Shown in pieces: positions 1-8,637 of a stretch of DNA of 64,000 nucleotides. A program made the position numbers and the translations under genes. The first letter of the stretch is position 1, and the number at the start of each line of letters is the position of its first letter. Below the pieces are notes generated by a model. The model was not told the DNA's origin. It worked only from the letters and a program-made list of their open reading frames with translations, and made no database searches. The stretch is from Chloroflexota bacterium (lineage in GTDB: Bacteria; Chloroflexota; UBA6077; FW602-bin22), in NCBI GenBank assembly GCA_004297775.1, contig SCUE01000019.1:62001-126000 (forward strand), written 5' to 3'.

Positions 1-948
1 CACGTCTGATGCCTCGGCCGACTCTGCCCGCCTCGCCTGCAGACGAAGGAGAGAGGCCACCGTTTGAAGATTGTTTTTTACGCGGTGGTGGATCTCCTGG
101 ATCATCGCCGTGTGGATGCGTGACTCCTGGGCCTTCCGATGCTCGTCGGTTGCGTCGCGCACCACCAGGATCGCGGCATCGTGATGGGAGTCCCAACGCG
201 GAATCGGCAACAGCCAGTTCGACCGACTGGCGGCCGGAAGGGGCAGCGCCCATCGCGTCCACACGAGCGAGCCCTCCGCGACGGTCCTCTCGATGCATTG
301 GTCGGTCTGAACGGCCTCCAAATAGGTGGACTCGTTCGCTTGGAGCGCGGTGATCGTTTCGCCAAGCAGGCTGCGCGCGTGGCCGAGCTTGCGATATAGG
401 CTCTCCGCCACGCTGCTGATGTAGGTAATCCGTCCGTGTGAATCGACGACCAGCGGACCGTCGTGTTCGCCCAGTCGGCTGAGGTGCGCTGCCCCTCGCA
501 CGTGCCCATCCAGCGCCGCCGCGCGGAAGCTCTCCTGCGCGCGGCGATAGACCGGGCTCTTCCGCCGCTGTCGCTCGTGCTCGATGACGCCCATTTCGCA
601 CACAACTGCCGCGACGATCTTGCCATCCCGTCGAACGGGGAAAACGTCCTGGACGGTCGGTGTTCCGTGGACCAAGACCCGTGAGAGGCGGCAGGCCGGT
701 CGCCCGTTAGCGATGACGCGCGACACCACCGAGTCGTCATCCCCGGCGATGGTCTGACCGAGCCGTGACCGCGCGTGGATGGACGGCACCGTCATCGGTT
801 GCGCCTCGGCGGCAATCCGCGTACCTCCGCGACATGGTATGTGGAGAGAAATGTCGCACCGCAAGAGGTCGGCCAGGATCGGCAGACACGTCTCGACTCT
901 CATGAGATCGGCGGATACCTGGGCCGTCCCGGGATCTCGCGTCACCAT
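1..948 (-). CDS. PdtaS-like sensor histidine kinase (3' end beyond window)
   Basis: Reading the minus strand from an ATG at 948 gives 316 open codons that run off the left edge. The N-terminal part resembles the GAF-like sensor domain of PdtaS, followed by a PAS-like segment (around 'DGPLVVDSHGRITYISS'). The HisKA_2 phosphoacceptor box EIHHRVKNNLQTVASLLRLQ sits at residues 285-304, with the phosphorylated His probably residue 288. This box is nearly identical to the PdtaS type of cytosolic two-component kinase, whose partner is usually an ANTAR-domain RNA-binding regulator. The ATPase domain is outside the window. The gene starts 37 bp after plsY and looks like the last visible member of the argF-to-plsY run. 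No membrane segment is visible, which fits a soluble sensor. The family call is strong; the signal it senses is unknown. Confidence 0.88.
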   Translation of the reverse strand, partial: MVTRDPGTAQVSADLMRVETCLPILADLLRCDISLHIPCRGGTRIAAEAQPMTVPSIHARSRLGQTIAGDDDSVVSRVIANGRPACRLSRVLVHGTPTVQDVFPVRRDGKIVAAVVCEMGVIEHERQRRKSPVYRRAQESFRAAALDGHVRGAAHLSRLGEHDGPLVVDSHGRITYISSVAESLYRKLGHARSLLGETITALQANESTYLEAVQTDQCIERTVAEGSLVWTRWALPLPAASRSNWLLPIPRWDSHHDAAILVVRDATDEHRKAQESRIHTAMIQEIHHRVKNNLQTVASLLRLQARRAESAEASDV

Positions 949-985
949 CGACTTCGATCTCTCACCACGGCGATCGCTCGCGTCT

Positions 986-1630
986 CTAGGTTTGTGGCCG
1001 GGACCGTTCGCCGATCTTCCGCTCGGTTCCGGCGAGCAGCCTCTGGATGTTGTCCCGATGCTGCGCGACGACGAGGATAGCGGTGACGGCGCCAAATAGT
1101 GCGATCGCGATCGGCGTGGACCCGACCGCGTATGCGACGACCGCGAGCGTGGCGCCGCCGACCGTGCCAACGATCGACCCGAGTGATACGTAGCGCGTCA
1201 GCCCAATCAGGATTGCGGCCGCGATCAACCCGGCCAGCGCGCCCGGCCAGTAGAGGATCGCCATCGCACCAAACGAACAGGCGACACCTCGCCCGCCACC
1301 GAATCGAATGTAGATCGACCAGTTGTGACCGACGATCGCGGCCAGTCCAGCGAGACACTGAGCGAAGATCGGATCGGCACCATTCAATTGAGGGAGTGAC
1401 GCGACGAGGATCGCCAGAATCGCCTTCCCGGCATCGGCCGCGAATGTCGTGGCGAATCCCTTCGCTCCGAGTGAGCGCATCACATTCGTCGCCCCGGTGC
1501 GCCCGCTCCCAACGGTTCGCACATCCACGCCCCGGATCCACCGGCCGATCAGTAGGCCGGACGGAATCGATCCGAGTAAGTAGCCGGTGACGACCGAGAT
1601 CGTGACGCCGAGCACCGGATCCGGCATCAC
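986..1630 (-). CDS. plsY: Glycerol-3-phosphate acyltransferase PlsY
   Basis: A 214-residue integral membrane protein that should transfer an acyl group from acyl phosphate to glycerol-3-phosphate, the first step of phospholipid synthesis. The PlsY motifs are visible: GSIPSGLLIG near residue 20, GSGRTGATN near 42 (usually GSGNPGATN), and the glycine-rich FGGGRGVA near residue 112 after GHNWSIY. Hydrophobic segments cover most of the protein and the length is normal. Its ATG at 1630 overlaps the der stop codon (ATGA), so the two are probably translationally coupled. No plsX is in the window. Confidence 0.93.
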   Translation of the reverse strand: MMPDPVLGVTISVVTGYLLGSIPSGLLIGRWIRGVDVRTVGSGRTGATNVMRSLGAKGFATTFAADAGKAILAILVASLPQLNGADPIFAQCLAGLAAIVGHNWSIYIRFGGGRGVACSFGAMAILYWPGALAGLIAAAILIGLTRYVSLGSIVGTVGGATLAVVAYAVGSTPIAIALFGAVTAILVVAQHRDNIQRLLAGTERKIGERSRPQT

Positions 1631-2961
1631 GCGGGCTCTTCAGTCAGGCGCTCGGTCCTCCCGCGGAATCGCAGACGAATCGGCGTGCCAATAAATCCGA
1701 ACGCGGCGCGAATCCGATTTTCCAGATACCGATCATACGCCTCGGGAACGTATTCAACGCGGTTGACGAAAAGGATGATTGTTGGTGGTTCGCTCTCTGC
1801 TTGCGTCGCGTACAAGAGGCGGAGCTTGCGCCCGCCCTTCGATGGTGGCGAGTGCGCTTCGAACGCGTCACGCAAGACGCGATTCAGTTCCGCCGTCGGA
1901 ACGCGACGGCGCCGTTCCCCCCACGCCGTCAGAGCAAGGTCGATGGCCCGACGGATGCGCTGGCGCGTGAGAGCTGAAACATGGACGTACGGCGCCCACG
2001 ACATGAAATTGAAGTCATGCTCCAGCCGTGAGTCGAAATCACGCGTCTCGGCGTTCTCCTTCGGACGGAGGTCCCACTTGTTGAGGACCAGGATACAGGC
2101 GCGTCCCGAATCCAGGACGTAGCCGGCCAGATGCGTGTCTTGCGCCGTGACACCCTCGCTTGCGTCCATGACGAGAAGAGCGACGTCTGATCGCCCGATC
2201 GCCCGTATCGCGCGCAAGACACTGTATTTCTCGACTCCGACTTCGACCCGTCCACGGCGCCGAATCCCAGCCGTGTCGACCAGTATGAGCTCGCGGTCGC
2301 CGTGCGAATACGGTGTGTCGAGCGCATCGCGAGTCGTGCCGGGCACGGCGCTCACGATTGCCCGTTCTCGGTCAAGGAGTGCGTTCAGCAAGCTCGACTT
2401 GCCCACATTCGGACGGCCGATGATCGCGATGCGTGGCAAGCTCGTCTCAGGCTCCGGTTCGTCGGGCGGCAGACGCGCGACGATCCAGTCCAGGAGATCA
2501 CCCGTTCCCGTGCCGTGCTGGGACGAAAGTGGAATGACTTCGTCGAATCCGAGTTCGTACAGGTTCGCCGCCGAGATACGTCTTTCCTGATTGTCGGCCT
2601 TCGTCGCGGCCAGAACGATCGGCTTCCCCGATCGGCGCAAGACATCTGCCACGGCGCGATCGTCGCCCGTGACGCCCTCGACGACATCGACGCAGAAGAC
2701 GAGGAGATCCGCTTCATCGATCGCCAGGCGCGCCTGCGCCTTAACCGAATGCCCCAATTCGGATTGCGGCGCCTCCACGATGCCGCCCGTATCGACCAGC
2801 GCGAACGTGCGTCCGCTCCACTCGACATCGCCATAGACGCGGTCGCGTGTGGTTCCTGGTTGGTCTTCGACGATCGCGGTCTGCCGTCCGACCAGTCGAT
2901 TGAAAAGCGTCGATTTGCCGACATTCGGCCGACCGACAATCGCGACGAGATGACCGCTCAC
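1627..2961 (-). CDS. der: Ribosome-assembly GTPase Der (EngA)
   Basis: A double-GTPase of 444 residues that acts in 50S subunit maturation. Two P-loops reading GRPNVGKS are visible, near residues 10-17 and 182-189. Each domain also has its DTGG/DTAG switch and its nucleotide-specificity motif (TKAD in the first, NKWD in the second). A C-terminal KH-like domain follows, ending with a short RLTEEPA tail. I chose the GTG at 2961 because Der proteins begin only a few residues before the first P-loop; a TTG at 3012 would add 17 residues. It lies between ybbR and plsY in the minus-strand run and overlaps plsY by 4 bp. Confidence 0.95.
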   Translation of the reverse strand: MSGHLVAIVGRPNVGKSTLFNRLVGRQTAIVEDQPGTTRDRVYGDVEWSGRTFALVDTGGIVEAPQSELGHSVKAQARLAIDEADLLVFCVDVVEGVTGDDRAVADVLRRSGKPIVLAATKADNQERRISAANLYELGFDEVIPLSSQHGTGTGDLLDWIVARLPPDEPEPETSLPRIAIIGRPNVGKSSLLNALLDRERAIVSAVPGTTRDALDTPYSHGDRELILVDTAGIRRRGRVEVGVEKYSVLRAIRAIGRSDVALLVMDASEGVTAQDTHLAGYVLDSGRACILVLNKWDLRPKENAETRDFDSRLEHDFNFMSWAPYVHVSALTRQRIRRAIDLALTAWGERRRRVPTAELNRVLRDAFEAHSPPSKGGRKLRLLYATQAESEPPTIILFVNRVEYVPEAYDRYLENRIRAAFGFIGTPIRLRFRGRTERLTEEPA

Positions 2962-3044
2962 GCGATCAAGTGTAGGGATTGGCGGAGAGATCGCCCTCAA
3001 CGTCCCGGCCAAGTGCGCGTCGCGACCCGAAGGCTACCGCCGGG

Positions 3045-4325
3045 TCAACCGCGCCCAGGCGTGGCCGATGGAGTAACCGACGGCGAGGCCGAGGGACTCG
3101 GAGTCGGCTCGATAAGCGACAGGCGCAGTTCCACATTCTCGGGCGATACTTGCTGAAGCCGAACCAGTGCCGGCACGTCGATTCTCGGTCGAATCGGATG
3201 GACTCCGGATTGCAGACCACCGGCACTGAGCGACGCGGTCACGTCGCGAGCTCGTAACGTCGATAGCACCGGCATCGGTCCGATCAAGGTCAGTCGAATC
3301 GTCGTCGGCACGATATCGACACGCATACGTGGCGAGACGTCCTGAACCGTTGGCGCCACATCGAGCGTGACGGTCGACTCGATCGGCGATACGAAGACCC
3401 GGACGACGACTGGTTGAGCGCGGGCTAGCCGCACGCCATCCGGCAACTGAACGCTGGCGTTCGCTGAGACGTCGCCCGTCGCGCCGTTTAGTTCGATTGG
3501 TGTCGTTGGCAGGACGTTGACAGGCTCGATCGCCTTTGGATCACCTTCGACGGTGATGGCGCTTGGGTCGACGCGGAGTTCCACGATCTGATAGCCGGGC
3601 GACAGCGCGCCGGTGAGCTTTGGCGCCAGGGGCACGAGCTTGAATGCCCGCTCCTGCTCAATCCGAAGCTCGACCAGCAAGTTCTCTGAACTGATCGCGA
3701 CCCGATCGACGCGGTCACCTCGGCCGTCGAACGGTATCGCCTTGTGAACTTGATTGAGACTCGCGGTCGCGCCGACGAGCGAGACTTCGGCCACAACCGC
3801 GACAACCTGATCGACGAGGCTTTGCGGACCGGTGACGGTCACGGTTTCCGGTGTCACCTTCGGTTGGCCGACCTGGTACCCGGCCGGAACTTCGCCGATG
3901 AATCGCGTTCGTGTTGGCACATCCTTGCGACGAATTGGCTCTAGGTGGATCAACGCCTTGGCCGGCGTGATGTCCTCGACTCGGGCGCGAGTGTCCACTG
4001 TCTGGACCGTGACTGGAATCTCCTGCAGTCCCGGACCGACGCGGGAGAGATCGACGCTTGCCTGGAACTTGGCCGGTCGCAATTCCTGCCAGATGTCCCG
4101 TGGCGCCGACACGGTGACGCGCACCGGCTGAATCTCGCTTCGGACTGTCAAATCGGCCGGCAGATTTCGCACTTCGACCGGAATGGCCTGGAAGACATCC
4201 AGGACATCCGGATTTTGTTGTGTCGTGACGAATCCCCACAGAGACGCGGCGAGCGCAAACGCGAGCACCATCCAGGCGAGGTTCCGCCGCAGGAACACCA
4301 TCAGACTAGGAGTTCCGGAGGACAT
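3045..4325 (-). CDS. YbbR-domain protein, likely CdaA regulator (CdaR-like)
   Basis: A 426-residue protein with one N-terminal membrane helix (LAWMVLAFALAASLWGFV, about residues 17-34). Extracellular YbbR-type beta repeats follow, and the protein ends in a Ser/Pro/Thr-rich tail (PTPSPSASPSVTPSATPG). In Firmicutes the YbbR protein CdaR is encoded directly after cdaA and modulates its cyclase activity; the same order is seen here, with the genes overlapping by about 20 bp. The start is uncertain: ATG 4325 is used, ATG 4301 and TTG 4352 are alternatives, and none has a convincing ribosome binding site. Pairing with CdaA is inferred from the family and position. Confidence 0.85.
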   Translation of the reverse strand: MSSGTPSLMVFLRRNLAWMVLAFALAASLWGFVTTQQNPDVLDVFQAIPVEVRNLPADLTVRSEIQPVRVTVSAPRDIWQELRPAKFQASVDLSRVGPGLQEIPVTVQTVDTRARVEDITPAKALIHLEPIRRKDVPTRTRFIGEVPAGYQVGQPKVTPETVTVTGPQSLVDQVVAVVAEVSLVGATASLNQVHKAIPFDGRGDRVDRVAISSENLLVELRIEQERAFKLVPLAPKLTGALSPGYQIVELRVDPSAITVEGDPKAIEPVNVLPTTPIELNGATGDVSANASVQLPDGVRLARAQPVVVRVFVSPIESTVTLDVAPTVQDVSPRMRVDIVPTTIRLTLIGPMPVLSTLRARDVTASLSAGGLQSGVHPIRPRIDVPALVRLQQVSPENVELRLSLIEPTPSPSASPSVTPSATPGRG

Positions 4326-5172
4326 CGCGATAGCGACGCCGCCATCGCGCAAGGTGGAAGACCGAGTCCTGTCCCGCCGGTCCGTAGATCAGCCCGAGGA
4401 CCTTGCGGAGCTTCGCCTCATTCAGATTGCGGACCAGACGGCCGTTATTCGCGAGTGAAATGATGCCTGTCTCCTCGGACACGACCACCGCCAGAGCGTC
4501 CGACTGCTCGGTGATGCCGATTGCGGCGCGATGCCTGGTGCCAAGCGACCCGTCCAGGCTATTCGACGATAGCGGCAGAACACTTCCGGCCGCGACTAAG
4601 CGATCGCCGTGGATGATGACCGCGCCATCGTGGAGGGGTGAGTTCGGGTAGAAGATCTGCAGCAGGAATTCGGTCGATACCTGTCCATCGACGATGACAC
4701 CGGTCTCGGCGTACTCCTGCAATCCGGTTTCTCGCTCGAGCACGATCAACGCACCCTGGCGACGCTCGGCGAAGCGGCGACACGCGCGCGCGATATCGTC
4801 GATGGCTTTCTCGACGCCCTGCGTTTCCTGAGCGCCGAGTGGACGATTGATGAGCCCGCGGATGCGGCCGATCCGTTCGGCCGCGCGGCGCAATTCCGGC
4901 TGGAAGACGATCAGAAGTGCGATCGATAGGACGGAAAGCGTATTGGTGAGGAGCCAATTTAGGACGACGAGGCGCGGCAGGCCACGTACGATGAGCAGCG
5001 CGCCGACGAGGAAGGCGATTCCGTACAGAACCGAGAACGCGCTGGTGCCGCGGAAGAGGGTCAGGAGGCCATAGATGATGATCGCGACGATCGCGACATC
5101 GAATGCCGACCAGACGCTGGCGCGGCCGAGCGCCTCAGTAAGCGCGGCGACTGAGCCGAGTGCCTCTGGCAT
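4306..5172 (-). CDS. cdaA: Diadenylate cyclase CdaA (c-di-AMP synthase)
   Basis: A 288-residue membrane protein that condenses two ATP into cyclic di-AMP. Three N-terminal hydrophobic helices (about residues 24-40, 45-64 and 68-90) precede a DAC (DisA_N) domain with both signature motifs: DGA at residues 182-184 and RHR at 213-215. The ATG at 5172 fits the family start. It is followed by the overlapping ybbR gene, the usual partner, but no glmM is adjacent as in the Firmicutes cdaA-cdaR-glmM cluster. It lies 9 bp downstream of the TPR gene. Confidence 0.95.
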   Translation of the reverse strand: MPEALGSVAALTEALGRASVWSAFDVAIVAIIIYGLLTLFRGTSAFSVLYGIAFLVGALLIVRGLPRLVVLNWLLTNTLSVLSIALLIVFQPELRRAAERIGRIRGLINRPLGAQETQGVEKAIDDIARACRRFAERRQGALIVLERETGLQEYAETGVIVDGQVSTEFLLQIFYPNSPLHDGAVIIHGDRLVAAGSVLPLSSNSLDGSLGTRHRAAIGITEQSDALAVVVSEETGIISLANNGRLVRNLNEAKLRKVLGLIYGPAGQDSVFHLARWRRRYRDVLRNS

Positions 5173-5181
5173 GTGTTGCCG

Positions 5182-7314
5182 CTATTCTCGCGGCTGAAGT
5201 GTCACGATTGCTTGGCGGAGCGCACCAATGCCCGGATTCCAGGGATCCAGAGCGGCGGCGTCACCGATCGCGCGTAGAGCACCCTCACGATCGCCTCGCT
5301 CGAACAGGATCGAGCCGAGTTCCACGAGTTCCATCGCCGCCAGATTCGCCTGACCGACCGCGGTGAGAGCGCGAGCGAGCGCCCGATGCGACTCGACATC
5401 CGCCGGCGACGCGGCGACGGCCCGACGTAGCGCGGCGACGCGCGCCGGACCCGCCTCGATCGAGCCGAGGCGGCGGGCGATCGCCGCGACGTCATTGGGA
5501 GCGGACGCCTGTTCGAGCGCCTGTCGCAAGATCGTTCGCGCCTGGCCAGGTTCGCCGCGCTCTTCCGCGCAATCGGCCGCGCGCAACGCGACACTCGCAC
5601 TGGCCGCGCCGATTGACAGCGCCGCATCGAAGAGCTGAGCCGCGCGGGCGAGATCGCCCCGTGCGCGGCTGGCGTCGGCCAGGGAGGCGACCTCTTGTGC
5701 CGCGATGGTGCCGCCGAGATGATCGGCCAGTGCCCGTGCGAACGCGGCGCCGGAGCCCGCCACGCTGGCGTCTCGTTCGAATCGCGCCCGCGTCACCGCC
5801 ACCCGGGCGGCTGGATCGTTGGCGGCGTCGGCCACGGCTTGAACGGCCTCGATCAGTTCAGTTCCCAGCCATCCCTCGGCCCACGTCCGCGCGTCCAGTG
5901 CGATTGTCAGTGCACGCGCGGCTTCCGGGACGCCATCGCGATTCGCCAATGCACGCCGCGCCAGTTCGATGCCGGCTCGCTGGCCAATTTCACCGCCGTT
6001 CGCGCAAAGAGCCGTGAGCCGAGTGATCGCGGTCAAATCATCGTCCGGCCGTCCCGATGCCTCGACGAGTTCGGCTAACGGCGAGGGGTTGACCGTCCCC
6101 GGCCAGAGTTCCAGGGTCGACCGATTCGGTCGCCGATCGAGCGCGCGCAGGCGATCGAGCGCGGCAAAGGCGGCGCTTTCATCTCCGGCGATCGCCTCCG
6201 CGCGGGCCAGGAGCGCGATGAGCGATGGCGACGTCGGACTGAGGCGCGCTGCCCGGTCGGCGATCTGGACGGCCATCGCATGCTCGCCGGCGGCTGCCAG
6301 GGCGCAGCATGATCGGGCAATGATGTCGGAATCCCCGGGCGCGGCTTTGGCGCCACTCGTCGCGTGAAGGATCGCCTCGGCGAGGTCGAGCTCGGCGAGA
6401 CATTGGTCCGCCAGATCGCAATACTCCGCGGCTGCGCCGATCCGTTCACCGCTCGCCAACAACATGTCGGCGTGCCACTCGGCAATGGCGCGATCCCCGT
6501 TATTACGATTACGCGCGCGATGCGCCGCCAAGGTCTCGATCGCGCACGCCGCGTCTCCACGAGCCTCCGCCGATGCCGCGGTCGCGCACAGTCTCATGAG
6601 CGTGACTGGCGTGGCCGGGCCGTGCCGCAGGATCTCGGTTGCCGCCCACGTATCACTCGGCGCGTGTGACAACGCCATTAGCGCCTCGTCGAGTGACATC
6701 GGGTGAACCGCGCTTCCGGCGCCCGGGCGAGTGGAGACTCCGCCGGCCACGATCGCGCGGGCCAGGGCACGATACGTTGAGGGTCCGTCGGCGGCCGCTC
6801 GACGCACCGCGACATCAGCGCTCGGCGTCGTGCCAGCGACTCCGGCAAGGTCGGCGGCATTTCTGGCTCGCTGAGCGAGATCGAAGTAGCCGAGCGCATC
6901 GGCTTCGTGCGCGATGGCCGACATTTCGGTGGCGCGATGCCCGGCGATCGCAAACACGCGCTCGAACGCGCCGCGCGTGCGACCGCTGTCACCGTCGGCG
7001 TGCCGCGCTCGCGCGATGCGGATGTAGGCGGCGGTCGCGCGGTCGAGTCGTCCAAGTCGCGTCAAGGCGTCGGCCAGCCGCGGGATGAGTGCGGTATCGT
7101 CCGGCTGTTCAGCGGCCAATCCTTCGAGAATCGTGACCGCCTCGTCGAGTGCGCCGGTGTGCGTGAGCGCGCTGGCTAGCCCGGAGCGAGCGCCGATATC
7201 GCTGGGATCCGCCTCAACCGCTTGTCGATACTGTCCGGCCGCGTCACGCCACTGACCAGCCCACGCGGCGACATGGCCGGCCCGCATCGCCGAGGCGTAC
7301 ACCGATTCGACCAC
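5182..7314 (-). CDS. Large tetratricopeptide-repeat protein
   Basis: A 710-residue protein made almost entirely of degenerate helical repeats of TPR type (for example AGQYRQAVEADPSDIGARSG near the N-terminus and SHRALARALTAVGQANLAAM near the C-terminus). It is very alanine-rich, with no signal peptide, membrane segment or catalytic domain. The GTG at 7314 lies 6 bp after the argF stop and the gene ends 9 bp before cdaA, so it is probably co-transcribed with both. Such proteins usually act as scaffolds; the partner cannot be named from the sequence. Confidence 0.85.
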   Translation of the reverse strand: MVESVYASAMRAGHVAAWAGQWRDAAGQYRQAVEADPSDIGARSGLASALTHTGALDEAVTILEGLAAEQPDDTALIPRLADALTRLGRLDRATAAYIRIARARHADGDSGRTRGAFERVFAIAGHRATEMSAIAHEADALGYFDLAQRARNAADLAGVAGTTPSADVAVRRAAADGPSTYRALARAIVAGGVSTRPGAGSAVHPMSLDEALMALSHAPSDTWAATEILRHGPATPVTLMRLCATAASAEARGDAACAIETLAAHRARNRNNGDRAIAEWHADMLLASGERIGAAAEYCDLADQCLAELDLAEAILHATSGAKAAPGDSDIIARSCCALAAAGEHAMAVQIADRAARLSPTSPSLIALLARAEAIAGDESAAFAALDRLRALDRRPNRSTLELWPGTVNPSPLAELVEASGRPDDDLTAITRLTALCANGGEIGQRAGIELARRALANRDGVPEAARALTIALDARTWAEGWLGTELIEAVQAVADAANDPAARVAVTRARFERDASVAGSGAAFARALADHLGGTIAAQEVASLADASRARGDLARAAQLFDAALSIGAASASVALRAADCAEERGEPGQARTILRQALEQASAPNDVAAIARRLGSIEAGPARVAALRRAVAASPADVESHRALARALTAVGQANLAAMELVELGSILFERGDREGALRAIGDAAALDPWNPGIGALRQAIVTLQPRE

Positions 7315-7320
7315 CCGAAG

Positions 7321-8277
7321 TCAGCCTCCCATCAGCGTATGGAGAACCGCCTTCTGCGCGTGCAGTCGGTTCTCCGCCTGATCGAACACGATCGAATCAG
7401 GTCCGTCAATCACCTCATCGGTGATCTCCTCCCCCCGATGGGCGGGTAGGCAGTGCATAACGACCGCGTCACCAGCGACCCGGATGAGGTTCGCGTTGAC
7501 CTGGAATCCGGCGAAGGCGGAGCGGCGCTCGGCGGATTCGCGCTCCTGCCCCATGCTGATCCACGTGTCGGTGTAGATCACATCGGCTCCCCGAATTGCC
7601 GCCACGGGATCCGTGATCACCGTGATGGAGCCGCCGGTCGCCTGGGCGCTCTCACGCGCGAGATTGACGATCGACTCATTCGGCCAGTAGCCAATCGGCG
7701 AACCGATGACCATGTGCATCCCGGACTTACAGGCCGCGAGCGCAAGCGAGTGGCAGACATTGTTGCCGTCGCCGATATAGGCGAGGTGTAGGCCACGTAG
7801 CGCGCCCCGATGCTCGCGGATTGTCAGTAGATCCGCCAATGCCTGGCACGGGTGTTCGAGATCGGAGAGGCCGTTGATGACCGGCACGGTCGCCCAATTG
7901 GCGAGTTCTTGAACGCGTTGATGCGTGGATGTGCGGATGACGATACCATTGACATAACGACTCAGTACACGCGCCGCGTCGGCGACGGTTTCCCGATGTC
8001 CGATATCGACTTCCTGCGGCGCCAGGTACATCGCGTGGCCGCCCAACTGTCGGGTCGCAACCTCGAATGAGACGCGCGTGCGAAGGGATGGCCTCTCAAA
8101 CAGCATCGCCAAGACGCGGCCGTTTAGGGCCGGCGCATTCCCGCCGCGCGTCCATTCCGCCTTCAATTCGGTAGCCAAGTCGAGCAAGTCGCGTAGCTGT
8201 TCGATCGTGAGATCGGCGATCGCGATGACGTGGCGCGGAGCACTTTTTCGCGGTCGAACTACCGCTTCTTTTGGCAT
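7321..8277 (-). CDS. argF: Ornithine carbamoyltransferase
   Basis: Forms citrulline from ornithine and carbamoyl phosphate in arginine synthesis. The protein is 318 residues from the ATG at 8277. Carbamoyl-phosphate motif SLRTR is at residues 64-68 (usually STRTR; the Leu is unusual but tolerated in the family). EHPCQALADL and the ornithine-binding MHCLPAHRG loop follow in order. An in-frame TTG at 8316 would lengthen it by 13 residues but overlaps the divergent HTH gene. It is the first gene of the minus-strand run down to the histidine kinase; no other arginine gene is nearby. Confidence 0.95.
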   Translation of the reverse strand: MPKEAVVRPRKSAPRHVIAIADLTIEQLRDLLDLATELKAEWTRGGNAPALNGRVLAMLFERPSLRTRVSFEVATRQLGGHAMYLAPQEVDIGHRETVADAARVLSRYVNGIVIRTSTHQRVQELANWATVPVINGLSDLEHPCQALADLLTIREHRGALRGLHLAYIGDGNNVCHSLALAACKSGMHMVIGSPIGYWPNESIVNLARESAQATGGSITVITDPVAAIRGADVIYTDTWISMGQERESAERRSAFAGFQVNANLIRVAGDAVVMHCLPAHRGEEITDEVIDGPDSIVFDQAENRLHAQKAVLHTLMGG

Positions 8278-8293
8278 CGGTCTGGAGCGCGGA

Positions 8294-8301
8294 AGTATAA
8301 C
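8294..8301. promoter_or_regulatory. Shared bidirectional -10 element, argF / HTH gene
   Basis: The 8-bp core AGTATAAC reads as TATACT on the minus strand (towards argF, 16 bp before its ATG) and TATAAC on the plus strand (8 bp before the GTG of the HTH gene at 8310). No good -35 box is seen in either direction. The plus-strand spacing implies a leaderless transcript. The same core recurs at 20086, 35601 and in related form at 39966 and 63118. Confidence 0.5.
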
Positions 8302-8309
8302 GTTGACTG

Positions 8310-8534
8310 GTGACAACCGTCTTTCGTGTCTGGTTCGGCGAGGAGATCGTTGACAATGATTGGACTGTTACGGCACTATCACACCATCTCAACGTGTTCG
8401 ATGGGACGATCGAAGATTGGCTGGCCGGTCGCGCCGTGCCCGCGCGGGCGGAGTGCGTGCGGTTGGCCGAACTATTTGAGGTTCCGGCCGAGATCGTTCT
8501 GCGCTTCAGCGGATATACTCACGACACAAAGTAA
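8310..8534 (+). CDS. Small XRE-type helix-turn-helix protein
   Basis: A 74-residue protein whose residues 18-66 fit an XRE/Cro HTH fold: WTVTALSHHLNV, the recognition-helix stretch GTIEDWLAGRAVP, then CVRLAELFEVPAEIVLRF. There is no other domain. It is divergent from argF and ends six bases before the TPP riboswitch of the thi operon. Its GTG is 8 bp after a TATAAC hexamer with no Shine-Dalgarno sequence. Its closeness to argF and thiG makes local regulation plausible, but no operator was identified. The coding call rests on the clear HTH pattern. Confidence 0.72.
   Translation: MTTVFRVWFGEEIVDNDWTVTALSHHLNVFDGTIEDWLAGRAVPARAECVRLAELFEVPAEIVLRFSGYTHDTK
8514..8519 (+). promoter_or_regulatory. 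Candidate -10 of the thiamine operon
   Basis: A TATACT hexamer lies inside the 3' end of the HTH gene, about 27 bp before the riboswitch starts. A transcript starting around 8526 would carry the whole aptamer. The -35 region is not recognisable, so this is a position-based call. Confidence 0.45.
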
Positions 8535-8545
8535 GACATCGGCTC

Positions 8546-8630
8546 GCAGGGGAGCTCGGGGCGCCGGGCTGAGAGGACGACCAACGTCGTCGACCCGCTG
8601 GACCGGATCTGGGTAATGCCAGCGTCGGGA
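8546..8630 (+). ncRNA. TPP (THI-element) riboswitch
   Basis: The conserved parts of the thiamine pyrophosphate aptamer are present in order: CTGAGAGG (8569-8576), the GACCCGCTGGACC segment (8592-8604), then GATCTGGGTAATGCCAGCG (8606-8624), which matches the invariant GAUCUGGAUAAUGCCAGCG apart from one base. A short P1 can form between CGC 8546-8548 and GCG 8622-8624. The Shine-Dalgarno sequence GGGAGGA (8628-8634) of thiG follows the aptamer directly, and no terminator hairpin intervenes. Control by hiding the ribosome binding site is therefore likely when TPP is bound. Confidence 0.95.
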
Positions 8631-8637
8631 GGAAGAC

